This document shows, piece by piece, positions 12,667-22,615 of a DNA stretch of 64,000 bases. This DNA comes from Adineta steineri (taxonomy: Eukaryota; Rotifera; Eurotatoria; Adinetida; Adinetidae), in NCBI GenBank assembly GCA_905250115.1, contig CAJNOI010000233.1, forward strand, positions 57,336 through 121,335, written 5' to 3'. How positions within the stretch are numbered: position 1 is the first letter of the stretch; every line of letters begins with the position of its first letter. The position numbers were made by a program, and so were the translations under genes. Under the pieces are notes generated by a model. The model was not told the DNA's origin, searched no databases, and worked only from the letters and a program-made list of their open reading frames with translations.

Positions 12667-15600
12667 TTAAAAACTAGTTGTATTTTCATCAAAAAGTTCT
12701 TTCAACATTTTTTTTCGTGTAATCGATTCAATATATGATTTATTTTCTAAAACATCCGGATGATCAGGTGGTAATGTTTTAAGAAATTGTGCAGTTGATT
12801 TTTCTATACTTTCAATTGCTTCATCATATTTATCTTGACTTGAATAAATCAGTGCTATGTTAAAAAGTGTAACACCAACCATTGAATGATTTTCTGGTAA
12901 AGATATTGCTGCAATTTCAAGACTTTTCGAATAACATTGTAATGCTTCCGTATGTTCTTCTAATCGATAATGCATTAAACCAATATTATTATAGAGTAAT
13001 GCAAATGCTGGATGTGTTAATGGTAAATATTGTTGTTGATATTCTAATGCACGTCTTAAATTAGTTAATGCTTCTTTACAACGACCAAGTTTTAAATAAA
13101 TATTGCCAACTGTATGATAAGATGAACCTATTGTTTGAGGATTACGTGGTTCAATTTGTTCTTGTATTGTAAGTGATTTTGTATAATTATTCAGCGCATC
13201 TTCATATTTACCTTGTGAAAGATATGCATCACCTATATTATCATATGTTAATGCTATTTCACTTTCATGTGTTTCAGGTATTTGTTGAAGAATTTTTAAT
13301 GTACGTTCAAATGATTTAATTGCATCAGCAAAAAGTCCTTGTTTTAAATAAACAATACCTATACTATTTGTACAATTACTAACCGAATATAAATCCGGTG
13401 TATTTGAATGAAGATGTATATCTAAACCTTTTTGATAATATTCATGAGATTTTTCATAATTATCTAAACGAAAATACATTGTTGCTATATTAATATAAAG
13501 CGTCGATAATTCTAATGCATTTGATGGTATTATACGAAGAAATGTATCTAATGAACGAAGATATAATTCAACAGCACGTTGAAAATCATCTTGATTACGA
13601 CGTGATGTTGCAAGCATATGAAATGAAGCAGCTATTGAACTTTGTATATTTATATCTTGTTCCGAATAATTCATATCAAACATTGTTTGAACAATTTGTT
13701 CAGCCGATATTTGTTGATTCATTGCTATCATTAATTTAATTAATGTCGCAAATGGTGAAAAACTTTTTATATCTGTACGTTTTATATCAAGTTGTTGTTG
13801 AATATTTTGTTGATTATCACATTGAACTAATGTCACATGTATAATAGCAGTACGATCTTCATTTAAATTATCTTTTTCAATTTTAATTAAACGTCCCATT
13901 GTATTCATAGTTATTAAAATATCAAAATCACTATCAGTTGAATTCATATGTGCACATTTAAAATCTTCCGGAATATCAACACGAATAATTAATGGTGTAT
14001 AATCATCGCCTAATAATGGAATTTCTTTTGCAATATGTTTTGCATGTAATTGATCGGTTGTAGCAAATAAAAATTGTGGAAATACAATAAAATCTTTATT
14101 TAACATATCTTTTTGTAAACTATCTAAATCACTTCGTTGTATTGTTTGTGGTAAATAAACTGTTAAAGGTTTTATTATGGATTCATTTTCAATTTGTTGA
14201 CATAGATCTTGAATAAATATACGAAGTTTATATAAAATTTCAGCATCAGGTATACGAAGTGCTTTATCGATCATCTAGAAGAAAATAAATTAAAATTTAA
14301 TTAAAATTCTTTGTTTCTACTTACTTTTGATAGAAAACATTTTCTTGAAAACCAATAGATTGCTTGAGATTTTTGATAAGTTTTTTCAAACTCACTAATA
14401 ATTTTTAATTCTTCATCATTTTCAGCATATTCTTGACGTGAAAAATCAATTAATTCTTTTATACCATATATTACTTCATTTTTATTTAATATTATTTCGG
14501 TTAATAATTGAAAATATACAAACATTGGATCAAGTACAACTGCATTTGATGATATACTTAAATAAATCATTAAATCACGTGAAATTTTATTTATACTATT
14601 TCTTATATCTTCATATATATCATTAATATTTGTATAAAAACCTTGAATTTTTGATTTTGTTGATGTAAATTCAATATCATTGTCATTAATATCATGTAAA
14701 ATATAAATTGTAAAAATTTGTTGAAGTTCTTGAATACGTGGAAGAATTGAATGTGAAAATAAATTCGAAATAATCAATATAATTTTTTCATAACTTATAC
14801 TATTTATAAATGCAACACAATCATCAGTATCATTGAAAATTTTAACGAAATTTACAAGATTTCGAAGTTGTTTTATTATTTTTTCCGCAGGAGATGATGA
14901 ATGTAAATAAATAAGAGCAAAATGTTCAACATTGCCTCTTTCGCGAATTGATATATCCGATGTTACTTCTGGACGTTCAATTTGTTGTTCTAATTAAAAA
15001 TCAAACATATGAAATACAATTCAACTATTCTAATATAAAACATCTAAAACTCATTAAGACTTTTGTGTAGTTGACCGTATTCTTTAGACTATCAATAGAT
15101 CATCGGACTCTAATCAAAACATAAGTTTGTTGACATGAAGAGAATAAGACGGTAAAATAGACAGTAGTTATAACTATAATAGAAAAATAGTCTGATAAAC
15201 GATTCATATCGTTCTAATGATAGATAAGTTACGAAATCATCATGATGACTTATGTTCGGTATTAACTGGAAAAGAAAATTCAATCTAATCGAAAGTGTAA
15301 CAGATACTATTTAAATGTAATGAAAATAATATTCTTTAGTAAAAATATTTGGCTATCGATAATAGAACCTATTTAGAAAAAAAATATTTACGTCGTAAAA
15401 TTCCAAGTCGAGTGAGTAATAATTGTGTTGCATCATTGGCAATAGCCATTTCATTCGAATTATTAAGGCTTAATGTAGGTCTTATATCATCTGAATTAGT
15501 TTCAGTTTGTAATGATATGGATTCTTGATGTTGAGTATATCGATTTTGATTATTATCAAAATTTGAAGTTGATTGAGAAGCTAAAAATAAAATAATTCCT

Positions 15601-17155
15601 ATTTAAATTTAATAAAGATTTTTTTTGTTAAAACCTGGATTCAATTGACTATGTGTTGTTGATGATGATGAATCAAATAGATATTCGATAGTTTGTTCAT
15701 GAATGGAAAGTATGGGTGAATCGGGTGCTTCAGAAACTGACATCATTGATAATTGAGGTGGTCCTTAAAGATAAAAATTTATATTTTTGAAATAAAATTT
15801 TCTTCAATATTACCATATTTACGTTTCGATGGTGATGATTGACTTGTAGATACTGAATCAGTTTGATCTTCATCAGATTTTTCTCTTTCATAATATTTCT
15901 TACGTAATCGAGCTTTCGAATCAGATAATTCTGCTACGTCAGCAGAAAATCCTTCACTTGCTGTATATCAACTTCATAGATATATAAACAAAATAATTAT
16001 TTCAAACTTACGAGCTTTTCTGTCAGTTGTTTGTGGAATGAAAAGTGAGGATGGTTTTTTCTGAAAAAATTATTTTGTACATTTAAGTAAAAACTAATTA
16101 TTCTAACCTTTAATTTGGGTCCACTAAATTGATCTAAATTATATTTTTAAAATAATTTTTTTATTAAAAGAATAAAATTTACCATTTGGTAAGAAACTTG
16201 ACTGTCGATGAATTGCTGAAGAACTTTTAACCTTAAAAGAATTTAATATATATATATTTCAAATCAAATAGAAATTACTTTCGGAAGAGAATTTTGTCTT
16301 GAAACTGATTCCGAAGTTGAACTCAATGAACTTAACTAAATCAATCGAATAAAATAAAAATAAAAATTTAATAAAATCAAAAAATACAAACTGTATTATA
16401 ATCGAATTTACAACTAAATAAAAAGAAAAATATTTTTAATTATTCAAAACTAAAAATTAAATTTACTTATAACATGGTTTCGATCCAATAATATGTTCAA
16501 TTTGAAATAATTGCTTTCGTTTATGTCTATTAACTAAACTATATTCACAACAACCTATCATTTCATCTTCAAATAAATCATTTATATAAAATTTAAATTT
16601 TATTTCGGATTCATTTCGATAACGTTTTGATTTAAATGTTAATTGGTCTAAAATATTTCTTATTTTATTTTATATCACTAGAAGAAAAAAACTTACCTCC
16701 ATTTTGTAAACAACCTTTAAATACCGTTCGATTATGTTGAATAATCATTACTTCATCAAGATGTTTTCGTCGTGTATTCGAACCTCGATAGACTAATGTC
16801 ACTAAACAATATTCTTTTCTCTATAATAGAAAAAAAAATCTACGATAATAATAAGAATAGAAAACAAAACAAACTCGATAATGATATTTTTTTGTATATT
16901 CATCATCTTCAGAATTGTATCGATATCTGTCCAAATCCTATTTAATAGAAAATAGTATAAAGATAATTTTTCTAATATAATGATTAACCTTAAAATTATC
17001 CATAACTGTTTCATATTGTCTTTGAATATCTTCTTCACGTTGTCTTAAAAAGCACATGAATAAAATATTTTTTTTGTTCTAAAAATTAAATTAACTTACA
17101 ATTCAATTAAATCTTGAATCAATCGCTGTCGTCGACGTCTTAGAAAATAATCCAT
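12667..17155 (-). CDS. 15-exon protein: N-terminal C2-like region, Ser-rich linker, degenerate ART, TPRs
   Basis: Exons: 17100-17155, 16989-17043, 16875-16937, 16697-16820, 16467-16647, 16392-16413, 16279-16335, 16183-16231, 16108-16133, 16012-16060, 15814-15960, 15635-15763, 15392-15580, 14325-14989, 12667-14274. All junctions keep frame, giving 1139 residues. The N-terminus is basic and helical, then a beta-rich, possibly C2-like segment (about 60-160), then a Ser-rich disordered region (160-385). Exon 14 begins the fold shared with the other two ART-TPR genes here. The ART core has lost its catalytic triad: VYRGQ reads VYLPQ (Leu645), FLSTS reads FLFAT (Phe674), and the catalytic Glu aligns with Asp722. 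At least six TPRs follow. It is probably a non-catalytic scaffold. The 402-bp intron before exon 14 leaves some room for two separate genes. Confidence 0.75.
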
Positions 17156-18508
17156 CTATCGCAATAAAGATAATTACAAATAACTTCCTTTTCTTCAATC
17201 TATATATATACGTTATTGTATATAATATTCATTTAACGATGGTAAAAACCAACCGTATGAGAGAAAAAAAACGAGAGGAAGAAAAAAGAGTAATGAAAAT
17301 TTTCGTTCTTAATGACTGTATACCAACTATACACGTATGTATGTTGTTTTCTTTTTATTGCAGTTATAATATTTCGTATAGAAAAAGACGGAATAGATGT
17401 CTAACTGTGATGACCTTGCTAGAAAAACTTCCTTGAACCAAAATATTGATATTTTTCTATTCATTGGTTTTAGAAAACATATTTTTCAAAATCGTTTCTA
17501 ATTTATTAGAACAAATAGAATGTCATTAGTAGCTGTCCTTTATTCAACTAATTGTTATTGTTCGTTTTTCATGCATTTCATAGACTATTTCTTTGAAAAT
17601 GAGTATCCCAAGGATACACAAAATTAATCATATTTCGTCTAGCAATAAACTATTTGTTTCTCTTACTCTATTGAATATGTAAAGATCAAGAAGAAAAAAC
17701 TATTTTTTTATAAGTATATATTCAAGAGCATATAGATTATCTTGATGATAGATTATTTTTATAGACTTGTAAAAACTATTTTATATATCTATTTAAGAAT
17801 TTTAGATAAAAAAAGCAATGGTTTATTCATATTTATTTCCAAAATAGATTCTTATCATAATATTATCATCAAAATAATACATATATTCGTAAAAAAACAT
17901 TTATTTTATCTATACTCAATATAAGTAATAAACATGTTTAGAAGATACAATCAATTAAAAATCACACAGTAATTATCAAGAAAGAAATATTTTACTTATC
18001 ACGAGATAACTCGCGCTCTCTTTGTCTTTATTGGTATCTTCAATTTACTACTAGCAAGTAAAACGGAGAATGACCTTCTTTTTCTTACTTCGATTACATC
18101 AGTATTAGTATTTAGGATTTGCATAATGTACACATATATACTTACTTTTTCTATTTCATAGTGTATAAAAACGATGATTTGAAGATATTATTTAATTTCT
18201 ACGTATCTAAGTTAGGATCAGGTGTCTTATACGGTATTGAAATTTTCTAATCTTATTATTACTTATCTTTCGATAAAAATAAAGAAAAAACTATGTTCTT
18301 TATAATGTCTATTGTTTTTTCTATTAAAAATAATAACTAATCAGTTTCTTGAGTAAAAATAAAAATAAAGAATATATACCTTCGCTCTCATAGATTCATA
18401 TGTGTAGGAAGGTCATTTACACACACACATATACACGTGTATCACTTTATCAGTCAACTTTGTTTATTGCGTTTTAACTACCTGCACGAGCCACTAAAAC
18501 AATATTTT
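17156..18508. other. Intergenic, no gene seen
   Basis: AT-rich DNA with scattered short open frames on the plus strand but no domain or splice pattern I can support. It includes the promoter side of the 15-exon gene and the 3' flank of the next ART-TPR gene; a short CA-repeat lies near 18420. Confidence 0.5.
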
Positions 18509-21319
18509 TTATAATTTCTTTTTTATAATTTCAATAGTCTCTTTCACATCTTTAATACTAGGATGATTTGGAGGTAATGCACGTTGTTTGATGTCTAGAG
18601 CACGTTCATAATATGAAAGTGCTTTCGAATAGTCTTTCATATTTCTATAAACCCAACCAATATGGCTGTATGACTGCGCGCAATCTAGATTTGAAGGAAG
18701 AGTTTTTTGTTGAATTTCAAGTGCTTTTTCGTGAGATGAAAGTGCTTTGCAGTACTCTCCCATATTTCCATATACACTACCGATGTTGTTGTATGAAGTA
18801 GCCAAATCAGGATAGTTTGGAGGAAGAGTTTTGTGTCGAATTTTAAGTGCTTTTTCATGAAATGATAGTGCTTTCTCATACTCTCCTATCTTGTCGTACA
18901 CATTACCGATATTGCTGTATGACTGCGCGAAATCAGGATGATTTAAAGGAAGATTTCTTTGTTGAATTTCAAGCGCTTTTTCGTAAAATGAAAGTACCTT
19001 CGAGTACTTTCCCATATTGTTATATACCAAACCGATATTTTTGTATGAAGTAACCAACGAAGCATGATTTAAAGGAAGAGCTTTGTGTCGAATATCAACT
19101 GCTTGTTCATAAAATGAAAGTGCTTTCGAATACTCTGCCATATTATTATACACCAAACCAATATTGTGGTATGAAGTAGCCAAATCAGGATGATTTGAAG
19201 AAAGACTTTTTTGTTGAATTTCAACTGTTTTTTCATAAAATACAAGTGCTTTGGAGTGCTCTCCCATCTTGTTGTATACATTGCCGATATTGTTGTATGA
19301 AATAGTTAAATCAGAATGGTTCGAAGGAAGAGTTTTCTGTCGAATTTCCACTGTTTTTTCATAAAATGAAAGTGCTTTCGAATGCTCTCCCATGTTGTTA
19401 TATACATTACCGATATTATTGTATGAATTAGCCAAATGAAGATGATTTGAAGGAAGAATTTTGTGTCGAATCTCGAGTGCTTTTTCGTAAAATAAAAGTG
19501 CTTTTGAGTATTCTCCCATTTTGTCGTACATATTACCGATATTGTTGTATGACTGCACGAAATCAGAATAGTTTGAAGAAAGAGTTTTTTGTCGAATTCC
19601 AAGCGCTTTCTCATAAAATGAAAGTGCTTTTGAGTATTCACTCATGTGTTTGTACATGAAACCAATGTTATTGTACGAAGTAGCGAAATCAGAATGATTT
19701 GAAGGAAGAGTTTTCTGTTGAAATTGAAGTGCTTTTTCGTAAAATGAAAGTGCTCTCGAGTAATCTCCCATTTTGTCATACACCAAACCGATGCTATTGT
19801 ATGAAGTAGCAAAATAAGGATGATTTGAAGGAAGAGTTTTTTGACAAATTTCGAGTGCTTTTTCATGATACCGAATAGCCTTTTCATAATCACCCTGATC
19901 TTTCTTGACATATCCTAGCTGGTTATAATAAAGCGCTTTTTCAGCCTCATCAGATGTTTGTACGAGTAATACGTTATAAAGTTCTTTAGCTTTATTAAAT
20001 TGACCAATTTTAAGCAATAAGTTGCCCAATCTTTGCCATCCAGTACTATCACTAACTTCTTCTCGTATCCGATTGGTAAGTAATCGTAGTTGTTGATCTT
20101 CGTCTGATATTAATTCTAACTCGACTTGATAAATTTGATTATTATTGTTCATTTGTTTAATTACACCCACTCGAAAGACGGTGTGCATTGAAAAGAGAAT
20201 TTCATCTGCTCCCTTAAAATAGCTCATCTCCTTGATAGAAGCAAATGGTACTGATTTCATACAAGGATCAATATACATTATAAAGAGAATGCCCACCATA
20301 TCAAATTTTGTTGAAGCACATCGAGCGAAATCAAAGGACACTTCTCTATCTTTACTGGTGGACAAGAAATTGTTAAATGAGATTAGTCCATCTTTTGTTT
20401 TCTGAAGTTTTTCGAAGTCTGATTTTATAAAACCTTGTCCTCGATAAACTACAAAAGGTTCTTTACCATAAGTACTGACTTTTTGTTCGTATAATTGTTG
20501 GATTTGTTGATGTAAATCACGTAGAAAGAAGCCCATGTTAATGATTATATCGACGTCGAACGTTTGAAATGCTCGATTGAGCATTTGATAGGTAAAACAC
20601 TCACGTGTGTACCACCATATTGCTTGTTGTGGACGATAGCTATGTTCAAATTCATCAATATTTTTTAACTCAACTTTATTATCGGGAAAAAGATTGCGAC
20701 AAAAAATGGCTAAGTCCTTGATTGCCTTACGATCATATTCGATATCAAGGAGAATTTCTTTGAATATCTTGGTACACATAAATGCTGGTTCGAACTGATT
20801 TAGATTGTCAGTTGAAGCCATTTCATTTACGGTAATAAAACTTACGGCTATTAAGTCTTGGTTGCATTGTTTAACTGCCAGCTGTAATCCTTGACAGATT
20901 TCGCTGATATTTGTATAGACACCTTTGATTTTTGTCCAGTTTTCTGTCCATTCTTGATGCCTTAAATTTTTATCACAGAAGATGTAGATTGCATCTAATT
21001 GTGGCATGCCATGAATTTTGGGAACCAAATGTTTATCTGAGGAGTCTGATATTATGACGAAGACTCGTTCATTGTCAACCTGATTGAGTAACTGGATGCA
21101 CTGATCTGGTTGAGTGCACAGGGTGACATCGTTAACTACGGTTTTTAACTGAACCAGTATGTTTTGGTAATTCTTCTTTGTCAGATCAATGTTGACATCT
21201 ACCCAGAGAAGAAGGTAATTTTGAGCCATACGTTGCCGTGGTTGATCAACATAAGATGCTGTTGCTCTATGAGACGATTTAACGTTCTGTTTGGAATGTT
21301 TTGGACCCATGCTACTCAA
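18509..21319 (-). CDS. ADP-ribosyltransferase (R-S-E type) with C-terminal TPR array
   Basis: Single-exon 936-residue protein. Residues 30-160 form an alpha/beta N-terminal domain shared by the three paralogues in this window. The ART domain spans about 230-400: Arg293 in VYRGQ, the Ser-Thr-Ser at 320-322 in NFLSTS, and Glu373 in ADEILF. The first glutamate of the usual E-x-E pair is Ala371, which in known R-S-E enzymes would alter target-residue choice rather than NAD binding. From 425 onward come TPRs, including eleven 42-residue kinesin-light-chain-like repeats (SYNNIGxVYxxMGEYSKAL). No signal peptide, so probably intracellular; the TPRs probably select the protein target. Expected activity is mono-ADP-ribosylation using NAD+. 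Confidence 0.87.
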   Translation of the reverse strand: MSSMGPKHSKQNVKSSHRATASYVDQPRQRMAQNYLLLWVDVNIDLTKKNYQNILVQLKTVVNDVTLCTQPDQCIQLLNQVDNERVFVIISDSSDKHLVPKIHGMPQLDAIYIFCDKNLRHQEWTENWTKIKGVYTNISEICQGLQLAVKQCNQDLIAVSFITVNEMASTDNLNQFEPAFMCTKIFKEILLDIEYDRKAIKDLAIFCRNLFPDNKVELKNIDEFEHSYRPQQAIWWYTRECFTYQMLNRAFQTFDVDIIINMGFFLRDLHQQIQQLYEQKVSTYGKEPFVVYRGQGFIKSDFEKLQKTKDGLISFNNFLSTSKDREVSFDFARCASTKFDMVGILFIMYIDPCMKSVPFASIKEMSYFKGADEILFSMHTVFRVGVIKQMNNNNQIYQVELELISDEDQQLRLLTNRIREEVSDSTGWQRLGNLLLKIGQFNKAKELYNVLLVQTSDEAEKALYYNQLGYVKKDQGDYEKAIRYHEKALEICQKTLPSNHPYFATSYNSIGLVYDKMGDYSRALSFYEKALQFQQKTLPSNHSDFATSYNNIGFMYKHMSEYSKALSFYEKALGIRQKTLSSNYSDFVQSYNNIGNMYDKMGEYSKALLFYEKALEIRHKILPSNHLHLANSYNNIGNVYNNMGEHSKALSFYEKTVEIRQKTLPSNHSDLTISYNNIGNVYNKMGEHSKALVFYEKTVEIQQKSLSSNHPDLATSYHNIGLVYNNMAEYSKALSFYEQAVDIRHKALPLNHASLVTSYKNIGLVYNNMGKYSKVLSFYEKALEIQQRNLPLNHPDFAQSYSNIGNVYDKIGEYEKALSFHEKALKIRHKTLPPNYPDLATSYNNIGSVYGNMGEYCKALSSHEKALEIQQKTLPSNLDCAQSYSHIGWVYRNMKDYSKALSYYERALDIKQRALPPNHPSIKDVKETIEIIKKKL
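18545..19939 (-). repeat. Tandem 126-bp coding repeat (11 TPR units)
   Basis: Eleven head-to-tail units of 42 codons inside the ART-TPR gene, similar enough at DNA level that open frames recur in other frames at the same period. One unit near 18680 is a codon short (SNLDCAQSY). Such arrays grow and shrink by unequal exchange. Confidence 0.85.
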
Positions 21320-21655
21320 CTGTTGATAGTTTGATAATAATTGTATTTATATGAGAATGAGATCTCTTTATTTCAATGTTTTTATGGTGTCATTAACTGC
21401 TTCTTTTAATCTTTATTACTATTATCCGTAATAAAATCCTATTCTGTGTAAGAGTCACTTTATATCGTAAAGCAAAGTAAGTAGAAAAAACAGAAAAATG
21501 ATTCGTTTTTTTCCAACTTTCTTTTCACATAAGGGTTAATATCGTCATTAACAAAAAGCATACAGTCCCTTTGCGAATAATGCACGCTAATAGTCTCACA
21601 GTATTTTATTTTATTTTTAAATGTTTATAACTATCTATTAAAATAATTAGAAAAA
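21320..21655. other. Intergenic, no gene seen
   Basis: Short spacer upstream of the second ART-TPR gene and downstream of the epoxide-hydrolase-like gene. No gene or motif recognised. Confidence 0.5.
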
Positions 21656-22615
21656 TTAAACGATTTTTTCAATCCATTTTTCTACTGCTTGATTAACATC
21701 TTCTGGTTTTTCTTCCATCGTCCAATGGCTTGTATCTAATTCAATTGTTTCTAAATTAGGAATATGTTGTTTTTGATTAGCAAAAACCTGTGGAACACAT
21801 ATATAATCTTTTATTCCTGCAATATAAAGAACTGGTCGTTTTATTGTTGGATCGAGATCTTTTTCATCATCCAAATCAATATTAATAATAGCTGATTTAT
21901 ACCAATTTAATTTTGATTGTACGCGTTCAGTGATAACTTGACGTGCTATTTCATAATCTTTGTCCGTCATATATGAAGCTCGATTTGTTCTTTTTTTCTT
22001 TGTCATCCATTTTCGAATTGCACCAAGCGGGCCAAGATCGGTTTTCCATAATGTTGGATCACTTGGATACAAAATATCAATAGCTACATCTGCATTATTT
22101 TCGAAAATTTCTGCTGCATCATCAGAATTAAAAAATTCCCAATAACCATTAAGTTCATAACCAAAAGCTTTCTTAGTAAGTTGCATTGCTTGTTCAAGAT
22201 CGAATTTTGCTGGTGGTCGATAACCAACATTAAATAAAATAAGACCTAATGTACGTTCAGGGTGATATAAAACAAATCTTGTTGCTAGTCGAACACCCAT
22301 ATCATGTCCAAGAACAATGACCTTAGTTAGATTTAAATGATCAAGAAGACTTATAAGATGTTGAACCATTGATTTTATTCTATATTCTTTTTCATCCAAT
22401 GGAGAATATGTTTTACCATAACCCATTAAATTTAGTGCTAAACATCCGTATCCTTGTTTAGAAAAATAATCAATTTGATGACGCCAACAATAGAATGATG
22501 ATGGAAAACCATGAAGAAATAATAAAGTCGGTTTAGAATCATCATTTCTTTTCATATAAACATATTCATAATTGATACCTTTAGTAACTTCGTAGTTTTG
22601 TGTTTCAAACATCAT
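21656..22615 (-). CDS. Alpha/beta hydrolase, epoxide-hydrolase-like
   Basis: Single-exon 319-residue enzyme. The oxyanion-hole motif HGFP is at residues 35-38, the nucleophile Asp105 sits in GHDMG, and the catalytic His297 is in SHWTMEEKP, the arrangement of soluble epoxide hydrolase (EPHX2 C-terminal domain). An acid residue is available in GIKDY. The Asp nucleophile favours epoxide hydrolase or haloalkane dehalogenase over a serine esterase. It probably opens epoxides of lipids or xenobiotics in the cytosol; no targeting signal. Two ATGs lie together at the start (MMFET); either could be used. Confidence 0.87.
   Translation of the reverse strand: MMFETQNYEVTKGINYEYVYMKRNDDSKPTLLFLHGFPSSFYCWRHQIDYFSKQGYGCLALNLMGYGKTYSPLDEKEYRIKSMVQHLISLLDHLNLTKVIVLGHDMGVRLATRFVLYHPERTLGLILFNVGYRPPAKFDLEQAMQLTKKAFGYELNGYWEFFNSDDAAEIFENNADVAIDILYPSDPTLWKTDLGPLGAIRKWMTKKKRTNRASYMTDKDYEIARQVITERVQSKLNWYKSAIINIDLDDEKDLDPTIKRPVLYIAGIKDYICVPQVFANQKQHIPNLETIELDTSHWTMEEKPEDVNQAVEKWIEKIV

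Noticed and set aside
14990..15391. Gene boundary between the N-terminal exons and the ART-TPR part
   Set aside because: The intron is longer than its neighbours, but exon phases match and no in-frame ATG opens exon 14, so one gene is the better model.
18613..19911. Several overlapping open frames on both strands at 126-bp spacing
   Set aside because: They are other-frame shadows of the tandem TPR repeat in the ART-TPR gene.
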